Assembly: GCA_032871835.1 (NCBI GenBank)
Contig: CM065297.1
Span: 14,774,098 to 14,838,097 of the forward strand
DNA: 64,000 nucleotides
Reading direction: 5' to 3'
Source: Dipteronia dyeriana
Taxonomy: Eukaryota; Streptophyta; Magnoliopsida; Sapindales; Sapindaceae
Part shown: one piece after another, positions 1 to 10,525 of the stretch
How positions within the stretch are numbered: the stretch's first letter is position 1
Layout of the letters: every line of letters begins with the position of its first letter
Program-made: the position numbers and the translations under genes
Notes under the pieces: generated by a model
Database searches by the model: none
Told to the model about the DNA's origin: nothing
Seen by the model: only the letters and a program-made list of their open reading frames with translations

Positions 1-263
1 GATAAAGGCCCCCAACCTTCTATCTTAAGTTGTGACTATTATTCAAGACTAACTAAAGAATTGTGTCTACCTCATACATATCTAGATGTATGAACAATTC
101 TTCTTTTCTCATAGTTTTTTGACCTTATGATTATTTACTTTTGACAATTATAAAAATTAAACTATAAATGCTATAAGAATTGTTAAACTAGAAAACATTT
201 TACTCATAAGAAAAGATTGTTAATTACAATATTACGCTCTTGCTATCGAGCATAATCCTAACA
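1..263 (-). repeat. Partial 3' LTR of copia element I
   Basis: On the minus strand the LTR starts at 263 with TGTTAGGATTATG, directly after a polypurine tract, and runs off the window at base 1. The rest of the LTR and its CA end are outside the window. The following sequence is AT-rich and has no coding content. The boundary is seen directly; the matching 5' LTR was not found in the window. Confidence 0.75.
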
Positions 264-276
264 ATCTCCCACTTGC
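264..276 (-). promoter_or_regulatory. Polypurine tract of copia element I
   Basis: The minus strand reads CAAGTGGGAGATT immediately before the TGTTAGG LTR start. A GTGGGAGATTG tract is the usual plus-strand primer of plant copia elements. It fixes the 3' LTR boundary and shows that the element lies on the minus strand. Confidence 0.8.
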
Positions 277-278
277 TT

Positions 279-1447
279 TCATAGCAAATGTGTTATATCT
301 CTCATCACCATGTTCTCTAGATGCTCATCTAAACTCTTATGAGGAAGAGCCTCTGTAAAGGGATCCGCTAGATTTTCTACTGACACGATCTTGGTAATCA
401 ACACGTCACCCCTATGCACAATTTCCCTTAAAAAGTGATACACTCTTTCAGAATCTGACAAAAAATTTGAATATGTATACCCAACGAGAATTAAATCCCC
501 TCCAGAGTATACAAGCATATAATCTCTCGTTCTCCTAAGATACTTGAAAATATGCTTGACTGCCATCCAGTGATCAGGACTAGGCTTCGATTGAAACCTG
601 TTAACTATGCCCACATGAAAACAAATATGTGGTCTAGTACAGAGCATTGCATACATGAGACTTCCTACTGCTGAAGCTTATGGAATCTATCTCATGAATT
701 GCTCATCATGCTCATTCTAACGAACTTGTTCCTTAGAAAATGTGATTCCATGTCTGAATGGAAACATACCTTTCTTAGAATCTTGCATGGAAAACCTAGA
801 CAAGATTTTATCTATGTATGAAGCTTGGGATAATGCAATCGTTATATTCTTTCTATCCCTTATGACTTGGATACCAAGAATATAACTTGCTTCTCCTAAG
901 TCCTTCATATCAAATTGTTTTGCTAACCATTCTTTTATTGATGTCAATATACCTACATCATTTCCGATGAGTAGTATATCATCAACATAAAGAACTAGGA
1001 AATCCTTTTGTATACATATGGTTCATCAAGGTTTTAATGAAATCTAAAACCTTTTACAGCTTGATCGAACCTTATGTTCCAGGATCTAGATGCTTGCTTC
1101 AATCCATATATGGATCTTTGCAACTTGCATACCCTTTCCTCTTGGACCTTTTCAATGAATCCTTCTAGTTGCATCATATAGATGCTTTCGTCAAGACTTC
1201 CATTAAGGTAAGCTGTCTAGACGTCCATTTTCCAAATCTCTAGGTCTAGAGATGCCGTAATGGATAAGAGTATCCTAATGGATTTAAGCATGGCCACAAG
1301 AGAGAAGGTTTCTTCGTAATCGATACCTTCCTTCTGTATAAAACCTTTAGTTACCAATCTAGCTTTAAAGGTTTCCACCTTACCATCCATTCCTCTTTTC
1401 CTCTTGTATACCCACTTGCACCCGATGGGTTTAATCCCTTTAGGCAA
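279..1447 (-). pseudogene. pol: Broken reverse transcriptase/RNase H region, copia element I
   Basis: Read on the minus strand, this is copia RT: the N-terminal block with GCKWVYKRKRG and KARLVTKGF (1447-1217), the YGLKQ block near 1100, an intact YVDD polymerase motif near 970-985, and the KDLGEASYILGI block (947-717). The last piece (656-279) begins with the connection segment around CTRPHICFHVG and ends with ENLADPFTEALPHKSLDEHL, the usual copia C-terminus. Several stops and frameshifts separate the pieces. Between SDSE and RVYHFLREIV most of the RNase H core is missing, so the catalytic acidic residues of that domain are absent. The enzyme would have copied element RNA into cDNA in virus-like particles; this copy cannot be functional. 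Confidence 0.85.
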
Positions 1448-1507
1448 GTCTACAAGAGACTAGACTTTATTTTTGAACATAGATTCAATTTCAGATTGCA
1501 TTGCCTT

Positions 1508-2965
1508 TTACCAATGGCGACAATCAACATCTTCCATTGCTTCCTTGTACGTATAGAGATCATCGTCGTCCAGAAGATTCTCTACAGATTCTCCTAAACC
1601 GATGTATCTTTCGGGTTGTTTAACACTACGATGAGGTATGGTAGATTGTTGACCTTGTGTTTGTACGGAACTTACAATTGGGCTTGGTTGCGAAACCTCT
1701 TGTGGAATTGTATCTCTTAAAAGTTTATTCAGGACTGTTCTTCTTTTAGGCACAAAATTATTCATATATTCCTTTTCCAGAAATTTAGCATTTGTCAAAA
1801 CAAATAATTTAAGATCTGAAGGACTATAAAAATAATATCCTTTTGTTTTTTTCGAATTCCCTACAAATATGCATGTTTTTGAACGGGACTCCATCTTTTC
1901 TATCTTTCCTTTTAGCACGTGTGCAGGAAATCCATATATCCTTAAGTGTTGTAAACTAGGCTTTCGCCTGGTCCACAACTCATGCGGGGTTTTAGGAACC
2001 GACTTAGATGGTACATCGTTTAGAATGTACATTGCAGTTTGTAAAGCATATCCCCAAAAAGAATTAAGGAGCGTTGAATAACTCAACATAGACCTAACCA
2101 TAACCAAAAGAGTTCTATTTCTCCTTTCTGCCACCGTATTTTGTTGAGGTGTGCCTGGTGCTGAAAACTGAGAAATTATTCCATTATTAATAAGATATTG
2201 CTGAAACTCACAAGATTGATATTCTTCACCATGGTCGGACCTTAAGATTTTTATACGTTTCTCAAGCTGATTTTCTACTTCAGCTTTAAATGCTTTGAAC
2301 ATATCAAAAGCATCTGACTTATGTCTCATGAGATACACATAGCCAAATATTGAGTGATCATCTGTGAAAGTGATGAAGTACTCATACCCACCTCTAGCTT
2401 GAATGCTCATAGGTTCACACACATCAGTGTGTATCAATCCTAAACATTCGATGGCTCTTGTGCCTTTGGTCGTAAACGACCTTTTGGTCATTTTACCTTC
2501 CAAACAAGATTCACAAGTTGGTAGATCAACAACTTTTAAGTCACTTAGAGGTCCGTCACATACCAATCTTTTAATCCTATTAAGGTTGATATGACCTAAG
2601 CGCAAATGCCATAGGAAGGTTTCATCTTTTGATAATTTTACTCTTTTATGATTAGGTTCCGTTGATTCCATGTTTAGCAAGTGAGAGATATTTCCATGCA
2701 AATAGAATAAACCGTTTTCCAATGTACCTTTACAAACAAATTTGTTATTCTTACTAATAATAAAACTTTTATTAAAGGTAACCGAATATCGAAATTTATT
2801 TAGACAAGAGACCAAAATTAAATTCCTCTTGATTCGTGGTACATAATAAATGTTTATTAAAACTAATTGCCTATGAGCATCAAAATTGATTCTAATATCT
2901 CTCACTACACTAGTAGACACCAACACTTCATTGCCTAAATGCAAGTTGAATTCATTCATATTCAC
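1508..2965 (-). pseudogene. pol: GAG-pre-integrase and integrase of copia element I (485-codon open stretch)
   Basis: This is the longest open frame of the element. Near residues 115-160 it has the zinc-binding HHCC segment (HLRLGHIN ... CESCLEGKM). The integrase core follows, with its three catalytic acids in [15 protein letters not shown] and [10 protein letters not shown], then [17 protein letters not shown] and the C-terminal region ending near [12 protein letters not shown]. Integrase inserts the cDNA into chromosomes. The protease that should precede it is not recognisable in this frame. Upstream, the minus-strand reading runs on without an obvious start, so the first Met is probably internal to a gag-pol polyprotein. 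It is open but isolated between a decayed gag and a broken RT, so I treat it as a relic. Confidence 0.85.
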
Positions 2966-3560
2966 TCTATTCCTTTGACCCTTTTCACCATAAAAGAAAC
3001 ACTTTCCTTTGATCTTGTTTACTTTCTTGGTCTCTTTCTAAGAAGGGTCAAGTTGCTTTTTCTTCTGTTGTTTCTTGACCTTCTTACGGGTCTTTAACAG
3101 TAGCAACTTACCAAGCATATGAATCTTTTTACCCTTGCCTTTCACAAGGATTATCTTGGTGCTTTGAATATCTTGCATCAGGCTTTGCAAGGTGCATTCC
3201 TTTTTATTCAAGGTGTAGTCAAACATGAATTGATCAAAGGAATCCGATAGTGAGTCGACTATCATGTTAATTTTGGTCTCACAATCAATCATAGCACCAT
3301 TCAGTTCAGCAATGTTGAGATGTGCTATGACTTTTATCATGTGATCTTTCACACCCTGTCCAGGTTTAGTCCTAAGATTCATAAAAGCAATCACTACCTC
3401 CCTCTCTTAATCATCCTAGACCTCATAGCAAACATATCCTCTAGAGACATCATTATATCGGCAGCAGTCTCCATTACTTCATGTTGCTTTTGCAACACGT
3501 CGGAGATGATGGCCATAATGTAATGTATATTTAGCCATCTCATCTAAAGACTTCCACTAC
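2966..3560 (-). pseudogene. gag: Decayed UBN2-type gag of copia element I
   Basis: The minus-strand frame at 3394-3038 contains a capsid-like segment (KDHMIKVIAHLNIAELNGA, then SLSDSFDQF and CTLQSLMQDIQ) that matches the pattern of plant copia UBN2 gag proteins. A lysine-rich stretch follows. Between 3037 and 2966 a remnant reading [10 protein letters not shown] sits where the CCHC zinc knuckle should be, with two knuckle residues replaced. The N-terminal part towards 3560 is recognisable only loosely and is interrupted. Gag would form the particle and bind the RNA. Loss of the knuckle and the broken frame make this non-functional. Confidence 0.7.
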
Positions 3561-4380
3561 TGATACTCATCTCTTTGCTTCCTGAGTTAGATTCATTAGT
3601 TTGGTGGTTAAGGAATATACAGAATGAACTTATACTTTTTAGCTTGCAACAACAACCCAATATTCCTTTTCCGTGTGACATAATTATCATCAGTTAAAGT
3701 ATTATCTTTTAGGATATTGATTAGGGATGGGGTCATGATTTCTTTTTTATAACAACAATTATATAAGCAAACAATCATGATATAGCACTTTTGAATATTT
3801 ATCTTGAATTAAATAAAATAATTCAATCGTAAAAATTCAACGGTGATCCATCACCCATAAATGTCAAACTCCTTTGGGAGTACGCACCATTTACTAGTTG
3901 GACTAGTTCCCACCTAATTATTAACATAACAACCAACGTTTTCTATTTTAGCCTTGCAATTTTATTAACAAGAACTCTTGGGAGGATATTAATATAATCC
4001 CTCACTAATATTCCTCCTTTGGGAGTAGATATCATTTGGGCTAATTGTATAGTCTATCCTTGTAAGGAAGTATCTTGCTAAATTCCATTCATGAATACCT
4101 CTTGAGAGGTTATTCACGAAACATAAAGCTCAACTAAATTTGGAGGCTATAGGTGTTTCAAAACACCTTCTCCCACTCAATTGTTTAAGGCGTGTGATCG
4201 AATTCCAAAGAATGATTTACCAAGTTATCTAGTTGCCAATTTAGATACTTAAATCATTCAATGCCTATTTATACCAAAAGAGATATATGAGTGGCACACC
4301 TATTCTATATGACATGTTATCAAACAATGACAATTATTGCAATATTTACAAAAATATAAATAGCTACAATTTTCCTACAA
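3561..4380. other. Non-coding stretch, probable leader of copia element I
   Basis: There is no coding potential. The sequence lies upstream of the gag relic in element orientation, so it is probably the untranslated leader. I could not find the expected TGGTATCAGAGC-type primer site or a copy of the LTR seen at 1-263, so the 5' end of element I is undefined. Confidence 0.4.
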
Positions 4381-4633
4381 AAACAAGTAAATTACACATA
4401 TCTTGAAATACAAGAACTCCTTTCTTGGCGAACAAGTCTTCACGCGACCTTCGTCGTTCGGATTCCCTTGGCTACCTCACATCGGCGTGCGCACCCTTCA
4501 CCCTTACCCATGGGCAAACGCATACCACAAACCCATAAAGGGCTGCCATGCACAGCCCATGGCTACCAATGGGCTGCCGTGCACAGCCCATGCCACAACA
4601 AACGTGGTTGCGCGCTCTTCGCACCACCCCCCT
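4381..4633. other. GC-rich segment with a duplicated 22-bp hairpin motif
   Basis: This stretch is clearly richer in G and C than its surroundings. Around 4540-4595 a 22-bp motif beginning GGGCTGCC and ending GCACAGCCCATG occurs twice, about 31 bp apart. Each copy has GGGCTG and CAGCCC arms able to pair. It lies between copia element I and the tandem repeats of Tat copy A. Origin unknown; it may be LTR or leader sequence of an unrecognised element. Confidence 0.4.
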
Positions 4634-5855
4634 CTAAGAAGGGTCCGAGTGTAAGAGAATAATTGTCATCCATATCTCGAGAGCAGGATATAGCATGATA
4701 GTCCTCCAGATGCCTTGGTCGTTCTACCACGCAAAGAAACATCTGAGTGTAAGAGCGTAGTTCACATCTTGATCTCGTTACCAAGATATAGTTTGATAGC
4801 CATCCTGATGCCTAGGTCGGGCTACCACTTTGAAGAAGGGTCTAAGTGTAAAAGCATAGTTGCCATCAAGATCTCGAGACTAGGATATAGATTGATAGCC
4901 CTCTAGATGCCTTAGTCGGGCTACCGCCCCCAAAAAGGGTACGAGTGTAAGAAAATAGTTGCCATCCAGATCTCGAGACCAGGATATAGGTTGATAGCTC
5001 TCCTTATTCCTAGGTTGGGCTACAACCTTCAAGAAAGGTATGAGTGTAGAAGCATAGTTTTCATCCAGATCTCGAGACCAAGATATAGCTTGATAGCCCC
5101 TCATGTTGCCTTGGTCATGCTGCCTTGGTCATGCTACCACCCCTAAGAACTGAGTGTCAGAGAATAGTTGCCATCCAGATCTCGAGACCAGTGATCAGTC
5201 GAGAAAGACCCCTCACTAACCCTGATGCCTTGGTTAGGCACCACCCCCTACCAAGAAGGGTCTAAGTATAAGAGCATAGTTGTCATCCAGATCTCGAGAC
5301 CAGGATATAGCTAGATAGCCCTCCTGATGCCTTGGTAAGGCTACCACCCCCAAGAAAGGTCGGAGTGTAAAAACATAGTTACTATCTAAATTTTGAGACC
5401 AGGATATAGCTTGATAACCCTCCTGATGCCTTTGTCGGGCTACCACCCCCAAGAAAGGTCTCAGTGTAAATGCGTAGTTGTCATCCAGATCTCGAGACAA
5501 GGATATAGCTTGATAGCCCTCCTGATGCCTTGGTCGGGCTACCACTCTCAAGAAGGGTCTAAGTTTAAGAGCATAGTTGCCATCAAGATCTCAATACCAT
5601 GATATAGCTTGATAGCCTCCCTGATGCCTGGGTCGGGTTACCAACCTACAAAAGTGTCTGAGTGTAAGAGCACAGTTGCCATCCAGATCTCAAGACCAGA
5701 ATATAGCTTGATAGCCCTCCTGATGCCTTGGTCGGGCTACCACCCCCAAGAAGGGTCTGATTGTAAGAGCATAGTTACCATCTAGATCTCGAGACCAGAA
5801 TATAGCTTGGTAGCCCTCTTGATGCCTTGGTGGGGCTACCACCCCAAGAAGGGCA
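4634..5855 (+). repeat. Tandem array of about twelve ~99-bp repeats (Tat copy A)
   Basis: The core AGTGTAAGAGCATAGTTG recurs near 4649, 4747, 4845, 4943, 5042, 5152, 5265, 5363, 5463, 5561, 5661 and 5760. Spacing is 98-100 bp, except about 110 and 113 around 5100-5260. Each unit also holds ATCTCGAGACCAGGATATAG, then GATGCCTTGGTCGGGCTACC and a CCCCCAAGAAGGGTC tail. The same unit appears beside both Tat pol copies in this window, so the array belongs to the 3' untranslated region of that element. Arrays of this kind between pol and the 3' LTR are known in Retand/Tat elements. The array is 5'-truncated here, and no pol precedes it. Confidence 0.9.
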
Positions 5856-6393
5856 TTTAAGTATGCACCAGTAGTTATCAAACATGTAAGACACGAAGCA
5901 AGGGGACTTATCCCAAGGGTTTGAATTCCTACCAAGTGCTGAAAATTGGAGCTTGATGTCTACCCAGCTAGCATACTTATGCTTAACAGATTCAGAGTTT
6001 TTCTTTAATAGATTAAGAGTTTTTCTTTATCAGATTCAATTAAGTAAAAATTATTTTGAATGTTTTTTCTTTACCAAATTTGATTTAGCCAGATTGTTTT
6101 AAAGGTGGCATCGAGGTCGAGGTTTGAAATCAAGCAAGGAATTCACAGCCGAGTTTAAAGTTCATGGTCAAAATTAATCAAAGTAAGCTTGAACGAAAGA
6201 AACTAATTTTCATTGACAGCGAGGGAGCCTACCGCCTCACAAAGGCTACATTCACAAAACGGGGAACCCAACCCCCCGGTTCTAGGCTACATAAAGAGAA
6301 AATAAAGAAGAAAATCTATTAAAATAGTCATGAGTAAAGTGGGGTGCCCACCCCCCTTTTTGGGATATCAAAACAAATAGAGAAAAGACTGTA
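5856..6393 (+). other. 3' untranslated segment of Tat copy A
   Basis: No ORF is supported. The segment links the tandem repeats to the end of the antisense ORF. It matches, in reverse complement, 23689-24340 and 38300-38955; for example, TTGGAGCTTGATGTCTACCCAGCTAG near 5947 corresponds to the region around 24050. Conservation in three places supports it as part of the element. Confidence 0.7.
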
Positions 6394-8969
6394 TCAAGCT
6401 CCAGCATCCTTCTAGTTCCTTCCCGTTACTCCTCCTCTATTATGGTCTTCGTCTTCTGCCCCTCCTTCCAATGGTTGCTCATCTTGGTTGACCACTTCCG
6501 CTGCTCTTTTTTCCTAAGGCGGCTCATCTGCCTATTGCTTCTCTTGATCCACCTCCAGGATCTAATTAACTACAACCATAACCTTAGGGGGATGGCTGCA
6601 TCCCAAATGGTAGCTGCTACCTTTATTCCATTCTTCTCAACTTTCAACTCTACTTTAAAGGGTTATTAAGAGCAGTCTCAGACCTCCTCCCGAGCTTTTG
6701 GATAAATATCCCGTGACTGCCCGAGCTGAGCCCTGCTTGAGGATTCCCCGAGACCTGAGATTGGAAAGATTGGAGGAGGAGGAGGAGGAGGAGGAAGGTT
6801 TATCATGGCCGGTTGTTTCCCAACTCTAACCAAGACAGAAGAACCCACTCTATCACCAACAGGACTAGACATCTCTGTAATCTTAGTCATGATCTCCTCT
6901 CTTCCCCAGTTGGCAATAATGGACAGGTCAAAAGGAAGATGGATAGCTTCTACGACTTGGTAGGATGCATAAAAATGCTCATCACTGAAGGAGGCTTCTA
7001 CCTCGGCTCGCAACTTGGCTACCTGATCATGCAGGTTCTGGTTCTCGATGTCTAACATCTTAGCCTCAGCTTTCCAAGTGTCTCTCTACTTAGCCTGAAT
7101 TTCAGAGTGAATGGTTTCTTGATCAAATGACCGTTTCAACCTCTCATAGTCACAGTAAAGCTCGACCATCTCTATTTCCATACCCTTCTAGCTAGATGTC
7201 ATCTCATGTACTAGATCTTGAGCTCGCGCCAGCAACCCCCCTAGCTTTAGCCTCAGCTTTAGCCTCCTGATCGCTGAGAGATGATACCTAGTGACCCATA
7301 GCTGTGTTGAACTTGAAAGCCTACAGATTGAAAAAAGCTCAGGTTAGAAAATAGTCAAGCTAGCCGTTACAAGAAAAGATAAAAGATGATGGTTACCTGG
7401 GCCAAAAGAGTGGATCCCTTGGTGATAGGGATGTCTACAGGCACTGAAGCCGTCAGGGAAAGACTACCACCTGGACAGGATGCGATAAACTGCCCCAAGA
7501 CCTTGTCAAGCATGGCAGAGCTTGATTGTTGTGGGTGAGCGGAATAGACCTCCTTAACCCCGTCCTTCGAGCTCAATGAGTTGGGAGCAGAAATGGAGAG
7601 GCAGAAACATCTGGCAAGTTAACTACGGGGGCAGTAGAAATAACAGCAGCAGCGGAGGCAGCTAAAGATTGAGCAATAGTAGTTGTATCAGCAGCTTAAG
7701 AAATAAAACTCCCCCTGCCCAGTACCTTGGTAGCACGCGATGAGAGGAGCTCTATCTTGGACCTAAGCTGGGAAGGGGACAGAGCATGAGCAGGAGAAGC
7801 CCCAGCTGGAGTAGTTGGCCCCCCTTTCTCTGAGGTAGTCAAAGGGACTCCCCAAGTCAATTAGGTAAGAGGGAGAGGGGTACTAGCTTGCTGAGATTCG
7901 TGGGAAGCTGGAGCAACAACAAAAACTGTTAAAAAATTGTCTGAACTAAGCTAGCCAATGAAACAAAATAAAAAGGCCTAGCATTACTTTATTTGCAAGG
8001 AGTAGTGACCGAAATTCACAGGTATTGATGCAGCCTGTAAGAATCGAAGGGATCAGCGGTCAGGAACCTCAGGTTCATATAATTTTTGGCAAGGATGGCT
8101 TTCAAGATTGCATCAGATTCAGCGGGTAAAGAATCTCGATCCAATGATGGTTTATCATTGAAAGCTATATGGACCTTGAACTCGTGCCCACCAATAAAGA
8201 TAGAGCTACCCCAGTCATCCCCCACAAGAATCCATTCCTTCTTTAAGGTGGGATCTTTCTTTGAAGTGCCAGGAATAATGAAATTGAGCTTGTTCTTAGT
8301 TTTTTCATAGAACTAACCTCGAGAGGCACCAGACAGGCTTCCAATCCATTCCTCTGCTCTGAGCCCCCTAGTAACCTTGCTCAGCTCGCACAATTCTCCC
8401 CATAGCATGAGAAAGCCAATCAGATACCTCCAGAAGCTGGGCATCATCTGGAGAAGGGCTAGCTGTAGAGCACTAAGAGCTCGTCGGAGGGTGGGATGAA
8501 GGGGAAACCTGACCCCACTCTCAATGGTTGCCACATGAATTGGAAGCAATCTTTTTTGAGGTTTAAAGGCATTATAATTCTTAGGAGGAACATAGATGGA
8601 AACTGTCGGGGATGCCATACTATGACCTCAAACGGATAATCGAATTCAGATCGGTGGTAGAATTTGGGATAACCCTAAGAACATAAGGAGGAAGCCTCTC
8701 CAGAAGAAGACCATTAACTATGACTTGACCCTTCCCAGCATCATCGTAGCTATTTTCTCTAATTGATTCTTTGTCGACCAAGCGCAAAGGGTTATCTAGT
8801 CTGTTAGAGAACCGACCCTATAGCTACATCCCTATTTGATTGGTGACATTGCAGGTTCAGAGGAGAGTCATCGCTGTCGAAGTCCATTCATTCTCGTTCC
8901 ATGGTTGAGACTAGAAACTTCCTCGCTGTCAACAATGGAGTCAATAGAATCACAACTAGCTTTCGAAAT
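6394..8969 (-). pseudogene. Antisense extra ORF of Tat copy A, transposase_28-like N-terminus (broken)
   Basis: The ORF is read against the sense of the element that carries it. At 8618-8313 it contains MLPIHVATIE-type and VRFPLHPTLRRALSALQL segments followed by SFWRYLIGFLMLWGEL. These resemble the plant PF04195 'putative gypsy type transposon' domain (PLHP, a run of leucines, W). Later pieces are GGHEFKVHI and ILKAILAKNYMNLRF (8225-8016), a segment with FIASCPGGSLSL (7576-7367), a coiled-coil-like part (7058-6900), a proline run and an acidic/glycine tail. Alignment by eye with 21147-23688 puts the ancestral start at 8969, where ATG has become ATT. A one-base deletion near 8620 and several stops break it. 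Extra antisense ORFs downstream of pol, some with this domain, are known in plant Tat elements; their function is not known. Confidence 0.7.
7321..7396 (-). other. Candidate intron in the antisense ORF
   Basis: The minus strand reads CCAG|GTAACC at 7396, CTAACCTGAG inside, and a pyrimidine-rich CAATCTGTAG at 7321, so donor, branch-like and acceptor signals sit 76 bp apart. The flanking sequence matches copy B at 22716-22790, where the donor GT is kept but the acceptor AG reads CG. The exon sequence on both sides is conserved between copies. This is inference from splice signals only. Confidence 0.45.
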
Positions 8970-9113
8970 GGTGAAGGAAGGTTTGGAGTTAGAAAGAAGG
9001 AAAGATAGAGGCGTTGCTCAAGACTTTAGCAAGAGAAAGATTTGTTTTTCCTATTTGAATATTTTTGAAATTTGAAAGAAATAAAGTGTGAAGAAGGCGG
9101 TGAAATATCCGGG

Positions 9114-9121
9114 TTTAAATA
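9114..9121 (-). promoter_or_regulatory. TATA-like box upstream of the antisense ORF (copy A)
   Basis: The minus strand reads TATTTAAA within CTCTATTTAAACCCGG, about 145 bp before the ancestral start at 8969. The same box with the same context stands about 139 bp before the start in copy B (21008-21015). Conservation in both copies suggests a promoter for the antisense ORF. Confidence 0.5.
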
Positions 9122-9365
9122 GAGATTAATGGAGCAGTGACGTTGGTGAGACGGAAGCAGAATCTTCGGTGAGATTGCCTCGAATCTCGCAAGCTAGCAT
9201 AACAGAGCCGAATTATCTTAATTAACGCAACGGTCTTTGCTAAACACGTCACTCATGCAATTAATAAGAGGATTTCCAACAAGATTCTGATAGAAATAAT
9301 GGAGGGAAAATTTTCCCAATTAAACGGGAAATCTAAATCCAACCCCAACTCAATCACTTGTGTTC

Positions 9366-9382
9366 AAGTCAGAGGGGTCTTC
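9366..9382 (+). promoter_or_regulatory. Polypurine tract of Tat copy A
   Basis: CAAGTCAGAGGGGTCTTC stands just before the LTR start TGTTAGTAGCC. The purine core is AGAGGGG. The matching place in copy B reads CAGAAGGGAATTA. This marks the downstream LTR as the 3' LTR and the element as plus strand. Confidence 0.55.
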
Positions 9383-10483
9383 TGTTAGTAGCCAAATTTG
9401 GCTAGGGACCAAAGGGAAATTCTCCACTCTCCTAGCACCGGGTCCAAACCCGGGATTACCTACCATGGTACCACAGTTTAGGAGGTCGAGCTATTGGGCC
9501 ACCTCGTAAAAGCAAGGAAATGAAGTCACACCTTGGGAACACCCCAAGTGAAGCCTGACACAATCAGATAGAGCTTCTTACATCGAAGCTGGAGCCCCGA
9601 GCACACCTGATACATGTTGATCCAGGCTTTCCGAGGTCATCAAACCCGCCACAAACCCGCTGTCCTCTCGAAAAGTAAAGAGGGACCTATAAGGATATCA
9701 AGTTTGAACAGTAATATCGTTTCACTTCGCCAAATGAAGATTTGAACCTATCTGGACAGGTAGGAGGAAGCTCGCCGAAGCTCCGTTACCACCAAAAGGC
9801 GCCCACACGGGGCATCTCAAGCTCTGAGGGACCTGGAAAGGTCAGACCAAGCTCCTGGTACCAAAACTAGAATACAGATATACCTCTCTTTGAGGAAGCG
9901 AACGCCGTACTTGACGACCTCCATGAGGCATCATGCCATGAAGGCATAATGAATCATATCCACACTCCAACGAACATTAAAACATCACGTATGTATAGGG
10001 CAAGTGATTGAGTCCAAAGAGGAAACAAACGTATCTCCACCCAAGATATTCTCGAATCCATTCTTAATCAAAGTCAATGACGTTTAAAATAGAGGATCCT
10101 ATCCGATAGGGGGATTGGATTCAGAGAATAATGTCAGGAGTACCAAGTGTTTAACCTATTAAAACTGTGTATAAATAGCCCGATCATGCAAGGGGGATTT
10201 TTTTTAGCCTAAATTTTGTGATTAGGACACCACCATCGTTGTTATCTACTTTTTGACAGGCACGAAGCCGCCACCCCACTATACCCTGGAGAGATTGAGA
10301 GTATTTGAGGGATTTTTTTATGATAAACGTAATTGATTATAAAGGCATTATATTCTCTTTCTCATTGTATTAACATCTACTTTATACATCCACCGTTGTT
10401 CGATTAAACTAGGTACCCTAGGTACCATCCCCGACCACCACCTCCGCTGTAGTGGTCTCGAGGGTGTTAACTGAAATTCCACA
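9383..10483 (+). repeat. 3' LTR of Tat copy A
   Basis: The LTR starts TGTTAGTAGCCAAATTTGG and ends GTTAACTGAAATTCCACA, about 1.1 kb. It matches the reverse complement of 20737-19606 and, in part, of 59479-58702. A TATA box lies at 10170-10177. The last 15 bp are uncertain: the end could instead be at GTTAAC (about 10470), which pairs as an inverted repeat with the TGTTA start. No 5' LTR partner is in the window. Confidence 0.8.
10170..10177 (+). promoter_or_regulatory. TATA box in the Tat LTR
   Basis: TATAAATA within TGTGTATAAATAGCCCG, in the distal part of the LTR where transcription of an LTR element normally starts. The aligned place in the LTR at 19606-20737 reads CATAAATA on the minus strand, one base changed. 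Confidence 0.55.
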
Positions 10484-10525
10484 CCCAGAGCTATTTTTCC
10501 GTTAACAACTATCATTAGCCTAAAC

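Noticed and set aside
4403..4784. ORFs across the GC-rich segment
   Set aside because: Overlapping frames on both strands in a stop-poor GC-rich stretch, with no homology I recognise.
4634..5855. CRISPR-like array (regular ~99-bp repeats)
   Set aside because: Units are contiguous, diverged and without unique spacers; the context is a plant retrotransposon.
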